Part shown: one piece after another, positions 18,955 to 32,079 of the stretch | How positions within the stretch are numbered: position 1 is the first letter of the stretch | Layout of the letters: the number at the start of each line of letters is the position of its first letter | NCBI RefSeq assembly: GCF_002288525.1 | Contig: NZ_CP023067.1 | Location: forward strand, 2,738,501-2,802,500 | Direction: 5' to 3' | Origin: Sinorhizobium sojae CCBAU 05684 | GTDB taxonomy: Bacteria; Pseudomonadota; Alphaproteobacteria; Rhizobiales; Rhizobiaceae | Length of the DNA: 64,000 nt | Position numbers and translations under genes: made by a program | Notes under the pieces: model-generated | What the model saw: the letters and a program-made list of their open reading frames with translations, nothing else | Database searches by the model: none | Told to the model about the DNA's origin: nothing

Positions 18955-19842
18955 TCACTTGAGCCTTTCCAGCAACCCCTTGAGCGGCCCCTCTACCACC
19001 GGACGGATGTCGGCGCGCTCCAGCGCAAAGGCGACGTTGGCGAGGATAAAGCCGTCCTTGGCGCCGCAGTCGAATGTCTCGCCGCGGAAGTGATAGGCCG
19101 AGAAGGGCTGCGTCTCGGAAAGCTTCACCATGCCGTCGGTCAGTTGGATCTCGTTGCCGGCACCGCGCTCCTGGTGTTCGAGGATCGGGAAGATTTCCGG
19201 CTGCAGGATATAGCGGCCGTTGATGAAGAAGTTCGAAGGCGCCGTGCCCGGTGCAGGCTTCTCGACCATTCTGGTGATCCTGAAGCCCTCGCCGACCGGC
19301 TCGCCGACGCCGACGATTCCGTATTTGTGCGCCTGGTCGGGCGCGCATTCTTCGACGGCGACGACATTGCCGTTACTCTCTTCGTAGAGATCGACCATGC
19401 CCTTGAGGCAACCCTTCTCCCCCTTCATGATCATGTCGGGAAGAAGTAGGGCGAAGGGTTCATTGCCGACGAGGTCGCGCGCGCACCAGACCGCGTGTCC
19501 CAGGCCGAGCGGCGCCTGCTGGCGCGTGAAGCTCGTGGTGCCGGCCTTCGGCAGCATGGCTTCGAGGAGCTCGATCTCTGCCTTCTTGTTGCGCTCGCGC
19601 AGGGTCTGGTCCAGTTCGACCTGGATGTCGAAATAGTCCTCGATAACCGCCTTGCTGCGGCCCGTCACGAAGATCAAATGCTCGATGCCTGCTTCGAGCG
19701 CCTCGTCGACGACGTATTGAATGACCGGCTTGTCCACCACCGTCAGCATTTCCTTCGGCACCGCCTTGGTGGCGGGAAGGAAGCGCGTCCCCAGGCCCGC
19801 GACGGGGAAAACGGCTTTGCGGACTTTACGCTTTTCGGTCAT
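18955..19842 (-). CDS. galU: UTP-glucose-1-phosphate uridylyltransferase
   Basis: The 295-residue enzyme makes UDP-glucose from UTP and glucose-1-phosphate for exopolysaccharide, LPS and cyclic glucan synthesis. It has the nucleotidyltransferase motif [24 protein letters not shown], the substrate motif [19 protein letters not shown], and [18 protein letters not shown]. In rhizobia such genes are also named exoN or exoN2. The start follows GGAGG closely. A RIME-type repeat lies immediately upstream. Confidence 0.95.
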   Translation of the reverse strand: MTEKRKVRKAVFPVAGLGTRFLPATKAVPKEMLTVVDKPVIQYVVDEALEAGIEHLIFVTGRSKAVIEDYFDIQVELDQTLRERNKKAEIELLEAMLPKAGTTSFTRQQAPLGLGHAVWCARDLVGNEPFALLLPDMIMKGEKGCLKGMVDLYEESNGNVVAVEECAPDQAHKYGIVGVGEPVGEGFRITRMVEKPAPGTAPSNFFINGRYILQPEIFPILEHQERGAGNEIQLTDGMVKLSETQPFSAYHFRGETFDCGAKDGFILANVAFALERADIRPVVEGPLKGLLERLK

Positions 19843-20327
19843 GGAAACCTCCTGCAGTGGTTCTCTTCTCCAGCGCCGCGCGTGTTATCAGACGCGCAAA
19901 GCTCGCTGTATCTCTTTGTGTTGCTGCATGTCTTTGTCCTTGAATCGAGGCGATTTAAGGAGACATGCAGTAGCCTGAAGCAGGCGAAATGGAACAGGCC
20001 TGCGCCGACAACAGGCGCGGGGTCCTGTAACGATTTGAATCTCTGCGCGCTTCCATAATCAACTTCGATTGACGAAATCTTGCAGATACACCGTTTGCCG
20101 ACTTTCCATCGTGGAAGACGATTCGGCACTTTCATGGTAAAGACTTTATTGACCTCGTTTCTGTAGGCTTCTCCACTGACCCGTTACGGCTGCCTGCCGT
20201 ACGGCCTCACATAGGACGACCGCATGCTGCCCCAGCGGCCCTTGCGGGCGACATTCGCAATCCGGAGTAGTCGGTCCGGCATGAACACCGGCTGAATGCT
20301 CCGCCGAGAAACGGAACCGACAGCAAA
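19843..20327. other. intergenic region between galU and the lytic transglycosylase gene
   Basis: These 485 bp contain the mosaic repeat at 19871-19972. The remainder (19973-20327) is more AT-rich around 20130-20160. It has a short hairpin-like CCTGCGCC...GGCGCGGG near 20000-20020 and no credible coding sequence. It must hold promoters for both divergent genes, but I cannot place them. Confidence 0.6.
19871..19972. repeat. RIME-type mosaic palindrome, alternative arrangement
   Basis: The first hairpin (CAGCGCCGCGCGTGTTATCAGACGCGC...CGCTG) is the reverse complement of the second hairpin of the elements at 23050 and 43922. It is followed by a different hairpin, CTGCATGTCT...CCTTGAATCG/CGATTTAAGG...AGACATGCAG. 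The element shares one module but not the other, a true mosaic. Confidence 0.8.
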
Positions 20328-21545
20328 ATGATCAGAAACCGCAGGACGTTCTTCCGACATATCGCCGCCGCTCTTGTCATCGCCGCCGCGTCTGGTGCCT
20401 CACCCGCGCGCGCAGATGCGGGTTTTCAAAACTGGATCAATGATTTCTACGCGACGGCCGCCAAGAACGGCATCTCCAGGGCGACCTACCGCCAGGCCTT
20501 TGCCGGTGTGAAGACACCCGACCCGACGGTCATCGAGAAAGCCAACCACCAACCCGAATTCAAGCACAAGATTTGGGAATATATCGACTCGCGAGTCAAT
20601 CCATATACCAAGCGCATCGGCCAGGAAATGGCGGCCAGACATGCGCGCACGCTCGCTGCCATCGAACGGCATTTCGGCGTCGACCGATCGGTGCTTTTGG
20701 CGATCTGGTCGATGGAATCGAATTACGGCGCCATCCTCGAAAAGGACGACCGACTGCACTACGTGCCCCGCGCGCTGGCGACACTTGCCTATGCCGACCG
20801 GAGGCGGGCGAAATTTGCACGCACGCAACTCATCGCTGCCTTGAAGATCCTGCAGGGCGGCGATGTAGCGCCGCGTAACCTCACCGGCTCCTGGGCCGGT
20901 GCAATGGGCCATACACAATTCATCCCGACGAGTTACCTTCTCTACGCCGTCGATGCGGACGGAAACGGCCATCGCGACATCTGGAATTCGGTTCCGGACG
21001 CGCTAGCAACGGCCGCCAATCTGCTGAAGAAGAACGGCTGGCGGACGGGTGAGACCTGGGGCTACGAAGTAGTGCCGCCAGCGAATGCTGCCAAATATTC
21101 GGGCCAGACGAAGACGCTCGGCCAATGGGCGGCACTCGGCTTCGCCCGCCCGGGCGGCAAGGGCTTCCGCAATCCTGGCATGCGCGCCGAACTCAAGCTG
21201 CCGAGCGGCGGCAATGGTCCAGGATTCCTGATGACGAGGAACTTCTTCGTCATAAAGCGCTACAACGCCTCGGATTCCTACGCGCTCGGCGTCGGCTTGC
21301 TTGCAGATCAGATTGCCGGTTATTCCGGCATGCAGCAGCGCTGGCCGCGGCCGGACGGTTCCCTCGACATCAGCGAGAAATTCGAGCTGCAGAGCCGCCT
21401 CAAGGAACTCGGCTACTACAGCGGCGAGGTGGACGGCAACTTTGGTTCGGGATCGCGGGCCGCAATCCAGGCCTTCCAGGCCCAGAACGGTCTCACGCCG
21501 GATGGCGAGCCGACGCAGCATATCCTGCGCGCGCTGCGCAAGTGA
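20328..21545 (+). CDS. lytic murein transglycosylase (MltB-like) with peptidoglycan-binding domain
   Basis: The 405-residue exported protein has a signal peptide (about 1-29, ending ARA-DAG). A soluble MltB-type transglycosylase domain carries catalytic E130 in AIWSMESNYG and the conserved block GSWAGAMGHTQFIPTSY. A C-terminal peptidoglycan-binding domain (about 340-403, LQSRLKELGYYSGEVDGNFG) follows. It would cleave the glycan backbone of peptidoglycan. There is no lipobox, so it is periplasmic rather than a lipoprotein. The SGNH-like gene follows 104 bp downstream on the same strand. Confidence 0.93.
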   Translation: MIRNRRTFFRHIAAALVIAAASGASPARADAGFQNWINDFYATAAKNGISRATYRQAFAGVKTPDPTVIEKANHQPEFKHKIWEYIDSRVNPYTKRIGQEMAARHARTLAAIERHFGVDRSVLLAIWSMESNYGAILEKDDRLHYVPRALATLAYADRRRAKFARTQLIAALKILQGGDVAPRNLTGSWAGAMGHTQFIPTSYLLYAVDADGNGHRDIWNSVPDALATAANLLKKNGWRTGETWGYEVVPPANAAKYSGQTKTLGQWAALGFARPGGKGFRNPGMRAELKLPSGGNGPGFLMTRNFFVIKRYNASDSYALGVGLLADQIAGYSGMQQRWPRPDGSLDISEKFELQSRLKELGYYSGEVDGNFGSGSRAAIQAFQAQNGLTPDGEPTQHILRALRK

Positions 21546-21649
21546 GCGGAAAGACGCACCTTTCAATCGCGACGATCTGCGATCTGACGGTGCCAAATCA
21601 CCGTGATCTGGCGTATGGTGAGAGCATTGCCATTGAACGGTAAGCAGGC

Positions 21650-22906
21650 ATGTTGACAGACAGAAACGCCGGGAAGGGCAAGATCTTGCGTCCGTTCCGC
21701 CTCGCAGCTGTCCTCGCGGGGGCGGCGGCGATGCTTGTCGCCGGCTTCCTTGCCACCATCGCCGCGGCCCAGGAGCCGGTTCCGCGGCGCAACCTGCTGC
21801 AGCGCCTTTTTGGCCTCGGCCAGCGGCCGATCTATTATGACGACCGATACACGTATCCCGAAGCACCCAGGCCGCGGCGGATACAGAAACGCCGTGCACA
21901 GCCCGCAGGTGTGCAGCAGCGGCGCCAGCAGCGCGCCAAGCCGCGCCTTGCCGAGACGCCGCCGCCCGCCCCGGTCATCGAGAAGTCGCCGGATGCGAAG
22001 AAGATCCTGGTGGTCGGCGATTTCGTTGCCGCGAGCCTTGGCGACGGCCTGAAGGTGGCTTTCGAGGAGACGGCGGGCATCGCGATCGAAACGCGCGCCA
22101 GCGGCTCCTCGGGCCTCGTGCGCGACGATTATTTCGATTGGCCGGAAGTCCTGCCCGGCTATGTCGCCGAACTCAATCCCGCCGCGATCGTCATCAGCAT
22201 CGGCGCCAACGACCGACAGACGATGGGCGTCGGAGACAGCAAGGAAAAGTTTAGGACCGATCGCTGGACGGAAGAATATCGCAGACGCGTCAGTACGCTC
22301 GCCGCCCTTGCGCGGAAGGACAATCTGCCGGTCTTCTGGGTCGGCATGCCGCCTTTCCAATCCAGCGCGATGACCGCCGACATGGTGACCTTCAACGGCA
22401 TCTATCGCGAGGAGGCCGAAAAGGCGGGCGGCCATTTCATCGACATCTGGGACGGCTTCGTTGACGAGGAAGGCAAGTTCGTGCTGACGGGTTCGGACAT
22501 CAACGGCCAGCAGGTCCGGTTGCGCGGCTCCGACGGGATCAATCTGACAAAGGCCGGCAAGCGCAAACTCGCCTTTTACGTCGAGAAGGAGATCCGCAAG
22601 CTGCTTGGCGACGGCGCGACGACAGGCAGCGACCTAGGCGCCGATGGCCTGAAGGATCTGGTTGTCACCACACCGCTCGCCAGTGAGGACATCGTCAGGA
22701 CGCAGCCGATCAGCCTGACGGATCCGGCACTCGACGGCGCGACGGCGCTTCTCGGTGCGGGCGACCCGCCGAAAGGAAATGGCAAGAGCGCGAGGGACCT
22801 GCTCGTCGAGAAGGGCGAAATCGTTAGCGCCCCGCCCGGACGCGTCGATGATTTCCGCCTGGCGAAGCCCGAAACGGTGATCAGCAAACCGCTGATGCGG
22901 AATTGA
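21650..22906 (+). CDS. DUF459 SGNH-fold protein with degenerate catalytic motifs
   Basis: The 418-residue protein has a membrane anchor or signal (about 17-40) followed by a basic, proline-rich stretch (RPRRIQKRRAQPAG...). The SGNH-fold domain spans about 115-320. Block I, normally GDSL, reads VVGDFVAASL with F125 where the nucleophile serine would be. Block III IGANDRQ keeps the GxND asparagine. Block V reads SDGINLTKAG, with asparagine where the catalytic histidine is expected. The protein is therefore probably not a standard esterase. It may bind acetylated glycan or have a scaffold role near the lytic transglycosylase. Confidence 0.75.
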   Translation: MLTDRNAGKGKILRPFRLAAVLAGAAAMLVAGFLATIAAAQEPVPRRNLLQRLFGLGQRPIYYDDRYTYPEAPRPRRIQKRRAQPAGVQQRRQQRAKPRLAETPPPAPVIEKSPDAKKILVVGDFVAASLGDGLKVAFEETAGIAIETRASGSSGLVRDDYFDWPEVLPGYVAELNPAAIVISIGANDRQTMGVGDSKEKFRTDRWTEEYRRRVSTLAALARKDNLPVFWVGMPPFQSSAMTADMVTFNGIYREEAEKAGGHFIDIWDGFVDEEGKFVLTGSDINGQQVRLRGSDGINLTKAGKRKLAFYVEKEIRKLLGDGATTGSDLGADGLKDLVVTTPLASEDIVRTQPISLTDPALDGATALLGAGDPPKGNGKSARDLLVEKGEIVSAPPGRVDDFRLAKPETVISKPLMRN

Positions 22907-23216
22907 GTGCTGCCCGGCAATCTGAGGGAAGTGCGTGTAGACGAAAGCAGCGCACCAGAGCAAGCCGGGGACATTGCCGGCCCATTTGCCGCCCCCCTGA
23001 AGGTCTTTAGGCTCGGCTCGACCAGGTCAAGCCGGAGGATGACGGCGGCTAGGCATCGGCCCGAAAATCGTGACTGATTTTCGGGCCGACGCGTAGGTTC
23101 AAGAGTTACATCGACCTTTGCGCGTCTGAAAGGACGCGCGGCGATGTGATTCGGGCTCGTAAGCGGTAAAGGAGTCCGAACCCGCCGGCGCCCGCGGAAA
23201 CAGAGCGCGAAATCGC
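22907..23216. other. intergenic region between convergent DUF459 gene and gltD
   Basis: These 310 bp between convergent genes contain the mosaic repeat at 23050-23149 and no credible gene. No canonical T-tailed terminator is visible, so the repeat hairpins may serve as the transcription barrier. Confidence 0.6.
23050..23149. repeat. RIME-type mosaic palindrome (two hairpins)
   Basis: Hairpin one has arms CGGCCCGAAAATCG and TGATTTTCGGGCCG. Hairpin two has ACATCG...GCGCGTC/GGACGCGC...CGATGT. This is the best preserved first hairpin of the three two-module copies in the window. The element again begins with TAG. Confidence 0.85.
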
Positions 23217-24674
23217 CTACCGCGGCAGCACCGTCGAGCCCATCAGCGCCTCGTCTATCGCGCGCGCTGCCTGGCGGCCTTCGCGGATCGCCCAGACGAC
23301 GAGCGATTGGCCGCGACGGACGTCGCCGGCCGTCCAGAGCTTTTCAACCGAGGTCCTGTAGTCCCGCTCGTTGGCAATGACGTTGGTCGAACCCCGACGG
23401 TCGACATTGAGGGCCAGCCGGTCGCCGAGATCCTTGAGCACGCCGTCGGTAAACGGCCCACGGAAGCCGATGGCGATGAATGCTAGGTCGGCCTTGATAA
23501 CGAATTCGGTGCCGGCGATCGGCTTGCGGCGCTCATCGACCTGGCAGCACTTCACGCCTGCCAGAATGCCGTCCTCGTCGCCGACGAACTCCAGCGTCGC
23601 CACCTGGAACTCGCGAACCGCGCCCTCTGCCTGGCTGGAGGACGTGCGCATCTTCGTCGCCCAGAAGGGCCAGACGGCGAGCTTGTCTTCCTTTTCCGGC
23701 GGCTGCGGGCGAATGTCGAGCTGCGTCACCTTGACGGCGCCCTGGCGGAAAGCGGTTCCGACGCAGTCGGACGCCGTGTCGCCGCCACCGACGACGACGA
23801 CATGCTTGCCGCCGGCCAGGATCGGCTCGGACGGCCAGCCGACACTGTCGATATTCTCGCGGCCGATGCGCCGGTTCTGCTGGACGAGGTAGGGCATCGC
23901 ATCGTGCACGCCGATAAATTCCACGCCCGGAATGCCGGCGTCGCGCGGGGTTTCGGAGCCGCCGCAATAGAGAACGGCGTCGTTCTCGTCGAGGAGTTGC
24001 TGGACGGCCAGCTCGACGCCGACATTGACCCCACAGTGGAAGGTGACCCCCTCGCCCTTCATCTGCTCGATGCGGCGATCGATGAAGTTCTTCTCCATCT
24101 TGAAGTCCGGAATGCCGTATCGCAGCAGCCCGCCTGGCTTCGATTCGCGCTCGTAGACATGGACCTCGTGGCCAGCGCGGGCGAGCTGCTGGGCGGCCGC
24201 CATTCCCGCCGGACCGGATCCGATGACCGCGACTTTCTTGCCGGTCTTGGTGACGGCAGGCTGCGGCACGATATAGCCCATTTCATAGGCCTTGTCGGCG
24301 ATCGCCTGCTCCACCGTCTTTATCGCAACCGGTACGTCTTCGAGGTTCAGCGTGCAGGCTTCCTCGCAAGGCGCGGGGCAGACTCGGCCGGTGAATTCCG
24401 GAAAATTGTTGGTCGAATGCAGGTTGCGGATCGCCTCGTCCCAATTGCCGTTATAGACGAGGTCGTTCCAGTCCGGGATCTGGTTGTGAACGGGGCAGCC
24501 GGTCGGCCCATGGCAATAGGGAATGCCGCAGTCCATGCAGCGAGCAGCCTGCTTCTGCACTTCCTGATCGGACATCGGAATGGTGAATTCGCGGAAATGG
24601 CGGATGCGGTCGGATGCCGGCTGGTACTTGGCCACCTGCCGATCGATCTCGAGAAATCCTGTAACCTTGCCCAT
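23217..24674 (-). CDS. gltD: glutamate synthase (NADPH) small subunit
   Basis: The 485-residue subunit transfers electrons from NADPH through FAD to the large subunit. The N-terminus has two cysteine clusters for 4Fe-4S centres ([15 protein letters not shown] and CPAPCEEAC). The FAD-binding motif is [15 protein letters not shown], and the NADPH-binding motif is [14 protein letters not shown]. The length is normal. It lies 103 bp downstream of gltB on the same strand, consistent with a gltBD operon. Confidence 0.97.
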   Translation of the reverse strand: MGKVTGFLEIDRQVAKYQPASDRIRHFREFTIPMSDQEVQKQAARCMDCGIPYCHGPTGCPVHNQIPDWNDLVYNGNWDEAIRNLHSTNNFPEFTGRVCPAPCEEACTLNLEDVPVAIKTVEQAIADKAYEMGYIVPQPAVTKTGKKVAVIGSGPAGMAAAQQLARAGHEVHVYERESKPGGLLRYGIPDFKMEKNFIDRRIEQMKGEGVTFHCGVNVGVELAVQQLLDENDAVLYCGGSETPRDAGIPGVEFIGVHDAMPYLVQQNRRIGRENIDSVGWPSEPILAGGKHVVVVGGGDTASDCVGTAFRQGAVKVTQLDIRPQPPEKEDKLAVWPFWATKMRTSSSQAEGAVREFQVATLEFVGDEDGILAGVKCCQVDERRKPIAGTEFVIKADLAFIAIGFRGPFTDGVLKDLGDRLALNVDRRGSTNVIANERDYRTSVEKLWTAGDVRRGQSLVVWAIREGRQAARAIDEALMGSTVLPR

Positions 24675-24777
24675 CTTACGATCCTGATATCTTCAATCTC
24701 AAACAGACACGCCTCAAAGCGCGCATGATGGCCCCGCCGCCGGAAAACGGATCGGGGCCGCGGTCACGTGGAGCCCG

Positions 24778-29502
<4,725 letters not shown>

Positions 29503-30047
29503 CCTGTTCCCTCCTGTTGCGCCCAGAGTCTTGGGCAAACCGCGGGCCCCGCCTGTCGCCACCTTGCGTCTGCTTTTGCAGTGCGACAGGCCGGGCGTTA
29601 TCGTCGCATGATCCTGATCAGGTCGCAAATGAAGCGCGGCCGCATCAGGCACGAATGTCTGCGACCATACAGATGGCAATGGCTAACAACCGAATAAAAT
29701 CCGGAGAAACCCCTTGCGCCCTCGCCGGAGGTCGCTTTTCGCGCCGTTCCCCGACGATTGTTCCGGTCCCTAGACCGAAATAGGACAGCAAACCTGTCCT
29801 ATTTCATGCGCTGTATGCCAGAAAGCACCCCCCTCCGCAAGGGGCTTGCCCCGCAATAGTGGAGGAGATTTTGCCGAACATTGCCGAAAGTTTCACAGTT
29901 TTGAAATAAAATTACACACTTCCCATAGTTTCTTCCCTTTGGTTTCAAATTGGTCTTAATTTGGAATTACCGCATTCGTGAAGCATTGCCAGCTGTCCGA
30001 AGTCCGCTATGGTCTCGCCGAGAGCAGATGAGCACAGGGTGTTTTGC
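29503..30047. other. divergent regulatory region between gltB and the threonine aldolase gene
   Basis: These 545 bp contain a perfect dyad at 29777-29805 and an unusually AT-rich stretch at about 29895-29975 that probably carries the aldolase promoter (repeats such as TTTCAAATTGG and TCTTAATTTGG). I found no credible coding sequence. Promoter assignment for gltB is not possible by eye. Confidence 0.6.
29777..29805. promoter_or_regulatory. perfect 12-bp dyad, possible operator
   Basis: GAAATAGGACAG-CAAAC-CTGTCCTATTTC is a perfect inverted repeat with a 5-base spacer. It lies about 275 bp upstream of gltB and 243 bp upstream of the aldolase gene. No T tract follows in either direction, so an operator is more likely than a terminator. 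I do not recognise the binding protein. Confidence 0.65.
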
Positions 30048-31094
30048 ATGATCTTCGCTTCCGACAATTGGGCCGGCGCCCACCCGGCAATTGCCGATTC
30101 CCTGATGGCGCAATCCCACGGCTATGTTCCCGCCTACGGCACCAGCGAACTCGACCGAAAGGTGGAGAAGCGGTTCTCGGAGGTCTTCGAGAGAGAGGTC
30201 GCCGTGTTTTTTGTCGGCACCGGAACGGCAGCGAACTCGTTGGCGCTTGCCACCGCCAATCGGCCGGGCGGCGTCGTCTTCTGCCACCGCGAGGCCCATG
30301 TGAATGTCGACGAGTGCGGCGCGCCGGAGTTCTTCTCGCATGGGGCAAGGCTCGACCCGGTGGACGGCGCTCTCGGCAAGATGGATGCAGCGCGGCTCGA
30401 AGCGGAGATCCGCCGCTTTCCGCCGCATTTCGTGCATGGTGGCCAGCCCATGGCCGTGACCGTGACCCAGGCAACCGAGAGTGGCACAGTCTACTCGCTT
30501 GACGAGATCGAGGCGATCGCTGCGATTGCCAGGGCGCACAAGCTGCCGCTCCATATGGACGGCGCGCGTTTTGCCAATGCCCTCGTCGGCCTCGGCGTCG
30601 CGCCGGCCGAGATGACCTGGAAGCGCGGCGTCGATCTGCTCTCCTTCGGGGGAACGAAGAACGGCTGCTGGTGCGCCGAAGCCGTGGTTCTGTTCGATCT
30701 GTCCAAGGCACAGGAGATGCAATTCCTGCGCAAGCGGGCGGCCCAGCTCTTTTCCAAATCGCGCTTCATCGCCGCGCAGTTCGACGCCTATTTCGCGGGC
30801 GACCTCTGGCTCGATCTCGCCCGTCATGCCAACGCCATGGCAAATCGCCTCGCCGACGGCATCGCGGCGTCCGCGAGCAGCCGTCTTGCCTGGACGCCGG
30901 AGGCCAACGAGGTCTTTGCGATCATGAAACGCGAGGTGGCGACACGGCTTCAGCAGGAAGGGGCGATCTTCTACGACTGGCACGTGCCGCAGCACCTTGC
31001 CGGCAGCGTCGGCGAAGACGAGGGCCTCTATCGCCTCGTCACGAGCTTCGCCACCAGGATCGAGGACGTCGACCGCCTCCTCGCCGCTTGCTGA
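30048..31094 (+). CDS. low-specificity L-threonine aldolase family protein
   Basis: The 348-residue PLP enzyme of fold type I would split L-threonine or allo-threonine to glycine and acetaldehyde. The start MIFASDNWAGAHPAI matches the family N-terminus, so the ATG at 30048 is preferred over the one at 30009. The substrate and PLP blocks are VGTGTAANSLAL, HREAHVNVDECG and LHMDGARFANAL. The PLP lysine lies in SFGGTKNG. It is monocistronic, ending at a terminator shared with the convergent heat-shock gene. Confidence 0.9.
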   Translation: MIFASDNWAGAHPAIADSLMAQSHGYVPAYGTSELDRKVEKRFSEVFEREVAVFFVGTGTAANSLALATANRPGGVVFCHREAHVNVDECGAPEFFSHGARLDPVDGALGKMDAARLEAEIRRFPPHFVHGGQPMAVTVTQATESGTVYSLDEIEAIAAIARAHKLPLHMDGARFANALVGLGVAPAEMTWKRGVDLLSFGGTKNGCWCAEAVVLFDLSKAQEMQFLRKRAAQLFSKSRFIAAQFDAYFAGDLWLDLARHANAMANRLADGIAASASSRLAWTPEANEVFAIMKREVATRLQQEGAIFYDWHVPQHLAGSVGEDEGLYRLVTSFATRIEDVDRLLAAC

Positions 31095-31118
31095 GCAACT
31101 GCGGCGACTTCCCCTATG

Positions 31119-31147
31119 AAAAACGGCGCCACGATGGGCGCCGTTCG
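31119..31147. terminator. bidirectional terminator between aldolase and hsp20 genes
   Basis: AACGGCGCC-ACGATG-GGCGCCGTT is a perfect 9-bp stem between two convergent genes. On the minus strand a run of T (complement of GAAAAA) follows, so termination of the heat-shock transcript is better supported. Confidence 0.8.
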
Positions 31148-31167
31148 GTGAATCCCAGCCTTGTGAT

Positions 31168-31629
31168 CTAGGCGTTCTGCGCCTCGATCTGCTTCGGCTG
31201 CGAGGATACCGAGGTGATCTCGATCCGGCGCGGCTTGGCGGCTTCCGGGATCTCGCGCACGAGGTCGACATGGAGCAGGCCGTTCTTCAGCGAGGCCGAC
31301 TTGATCTCGACGTGGTCGGCGAGCTGGAAGCGGCGCTCGAAGGCGCGCTTGGCAATGCCACGATGAAGAAACTGGGTCTCATCAGCCTTTTCCTCGCTCT
31401 TTTCGCCTTTGATCGTCAGCGTGTTTTCGCGCGCCTCGACCGACAGCTCGCTTTCGTCAAAGCCGGCAACGGCCATGGTGATGCGGTAGGCATTCTCGCC
31501 GGTGCGCTCGATATTGTAGGGCGGGTAGGTCTGCGCCTGATCGGGCTGGCCCAGGCTGTCAAGCATGGTGAACAGGCGATCGAAGCCGACGGTGGAACGA
31601 TAGAGGGGGGAGAAATCAAAGTGACGCAT
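31168..31629 (-). CDS. ibpA: Hsp20 small heat-shock protein
   Basis: The 153-residue alpha-crystallin family chaperone would hold unfolded proteins in large oligomers. The N-terminus MRHFDFSPLYRSTVGFDRLF is typical of rhizobial class A IbpA-like proteins. The alpha-crystallin domain includes AVAGFDESELSVEARENTL and the C-terminal GLLHVDLVREIPE. The ATG at 31629 is preceded by a perfect AAGGAGG, which is itself sequestered in a predicted thermometer hairpin. The long upstream open frame is not coding. Confidence 0.94.
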   Translation of the reverse strand: MRHFDFSPLYRSTVGFDRLFTMLDSLGQPDQAQTYPPYNIERTGENAYRITMAVAGFDESELSVEARENTLTIKGEKSEEKADETQFLHRGIAKRAFERRFQLADHVEIKSASLKNGLLHVDLVREIPEAAKPRRIEITSVSSQPKQIEAQNA

Positions 31630-31723
31630 GTTGTCCTCCTTAGAGCAACTGTTTGCGATTACTGGCCTGCCACCCCATCCGGCAGTGGCGCGACCGGTGA
31701 ACGGACCCGTCAACGGCGTCCGG
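31630..31723 (-). promoter_or_regulatory. ROSE-type RNA thermometer in the hsp20 leader
   Basis: The leader of about 94 nt folds into several hairpins: CGGAC...GTCCG, then GCCAC...GTGGC. The last is GTTGCTCTAAGGAGGACAAC at 31649-31630, where UUGCU faces the AGGAGG ribosome-binding site. This UYGCU/anti-SD arrangement is the hallmark of ROSE elements, known from rhizobial small heat-shock genes. Heat would melt the last hairpin and permit translation. The upstream limit is set by the predicted promoter. Confidence 0.88.
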
Positions 31724-31729
31724 GGGAAG

Positions 31730-31758
31730 ACATGGGAATGCGGATCACTGAGTTCAAG
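31730..31758 (-). promoter_or_regulatory. RpoH (sigma-32) promoter of hsp20
   Basis: The minus strand reads CCCTTGAA (CTTGAA at 31758-31753), 17 bp, then CCATGT (31735-31730). This matches the alphaproteobacterial RpoH pattern CTTGAA-N17-CCANNT. The predicted transcription start near 31723 gives a leader of ROSE length. Confidence 0.85.
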
Positions 31759-31865
31759 GGCGCGCATTGCGCACCCGCGGCCTTGGTGAATGCTGCATGA
31801 ATGGCGGATTCGGGCGCGGTTCATGGGCTCGCAAGTATAAGCAGGATACTGGGAGCGAAAGCCCC

Positions 31866-31952
31866 GGTGCTGAAGTGACATGTCCCTTCTCCCTTCAGCG
31901 GCCGGAAGCGGTGATCGCCCGGACTTCATCCACCGCTTCCGGCTTTTTCCTT
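31866..31952 (+). ncRNA. candidate trans-acting small RNA
   Basis: There is no coding sequence on this strand, yet a strong Rho-independent terminator is present. Its 13-bp stem GCCGGAAGCGGTG (31901-31913)/CACCGCTTCCGGC (31931-31943) is followed by TTTTTCCTTT. Just upstream is a hairpin with arms GCTGAAG (31869-31875) and CTTCAGC (31893-31899). Its 17-nt loop contains CCCTTCTCC, an anti-Shine-Dalgarno-like sequence. Two hairpins with an exposed C-rich loop are typical of alphaproteobacterial small RNAs. A weak -10 (TATAAG or GATACT) lies at about 31836-31850. An attenuator for the hydrolase gene 128 bp downstream is the alternative. Confidence 0.6.
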
Positions 31953-32079
31953 TGACGGACGAGAAGCCACAGCCTATCCGTGAAGGGGGATGGGAGCGCG
32001 GGGAGCAGCCCAGCGTCTCCGTGTCCCGGCCGACAGGCACGTAGCAACTCAAGTTCATTTTCATCTCGCCCGGCGCCCC

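Noticed and set aside
29815..29860. GC-rich hairpin (GGGGCTTGCCCC) upstream of the aldolase gene considered as a terminator
   Set aside because: The stem is short and no T tract follows on either strand.
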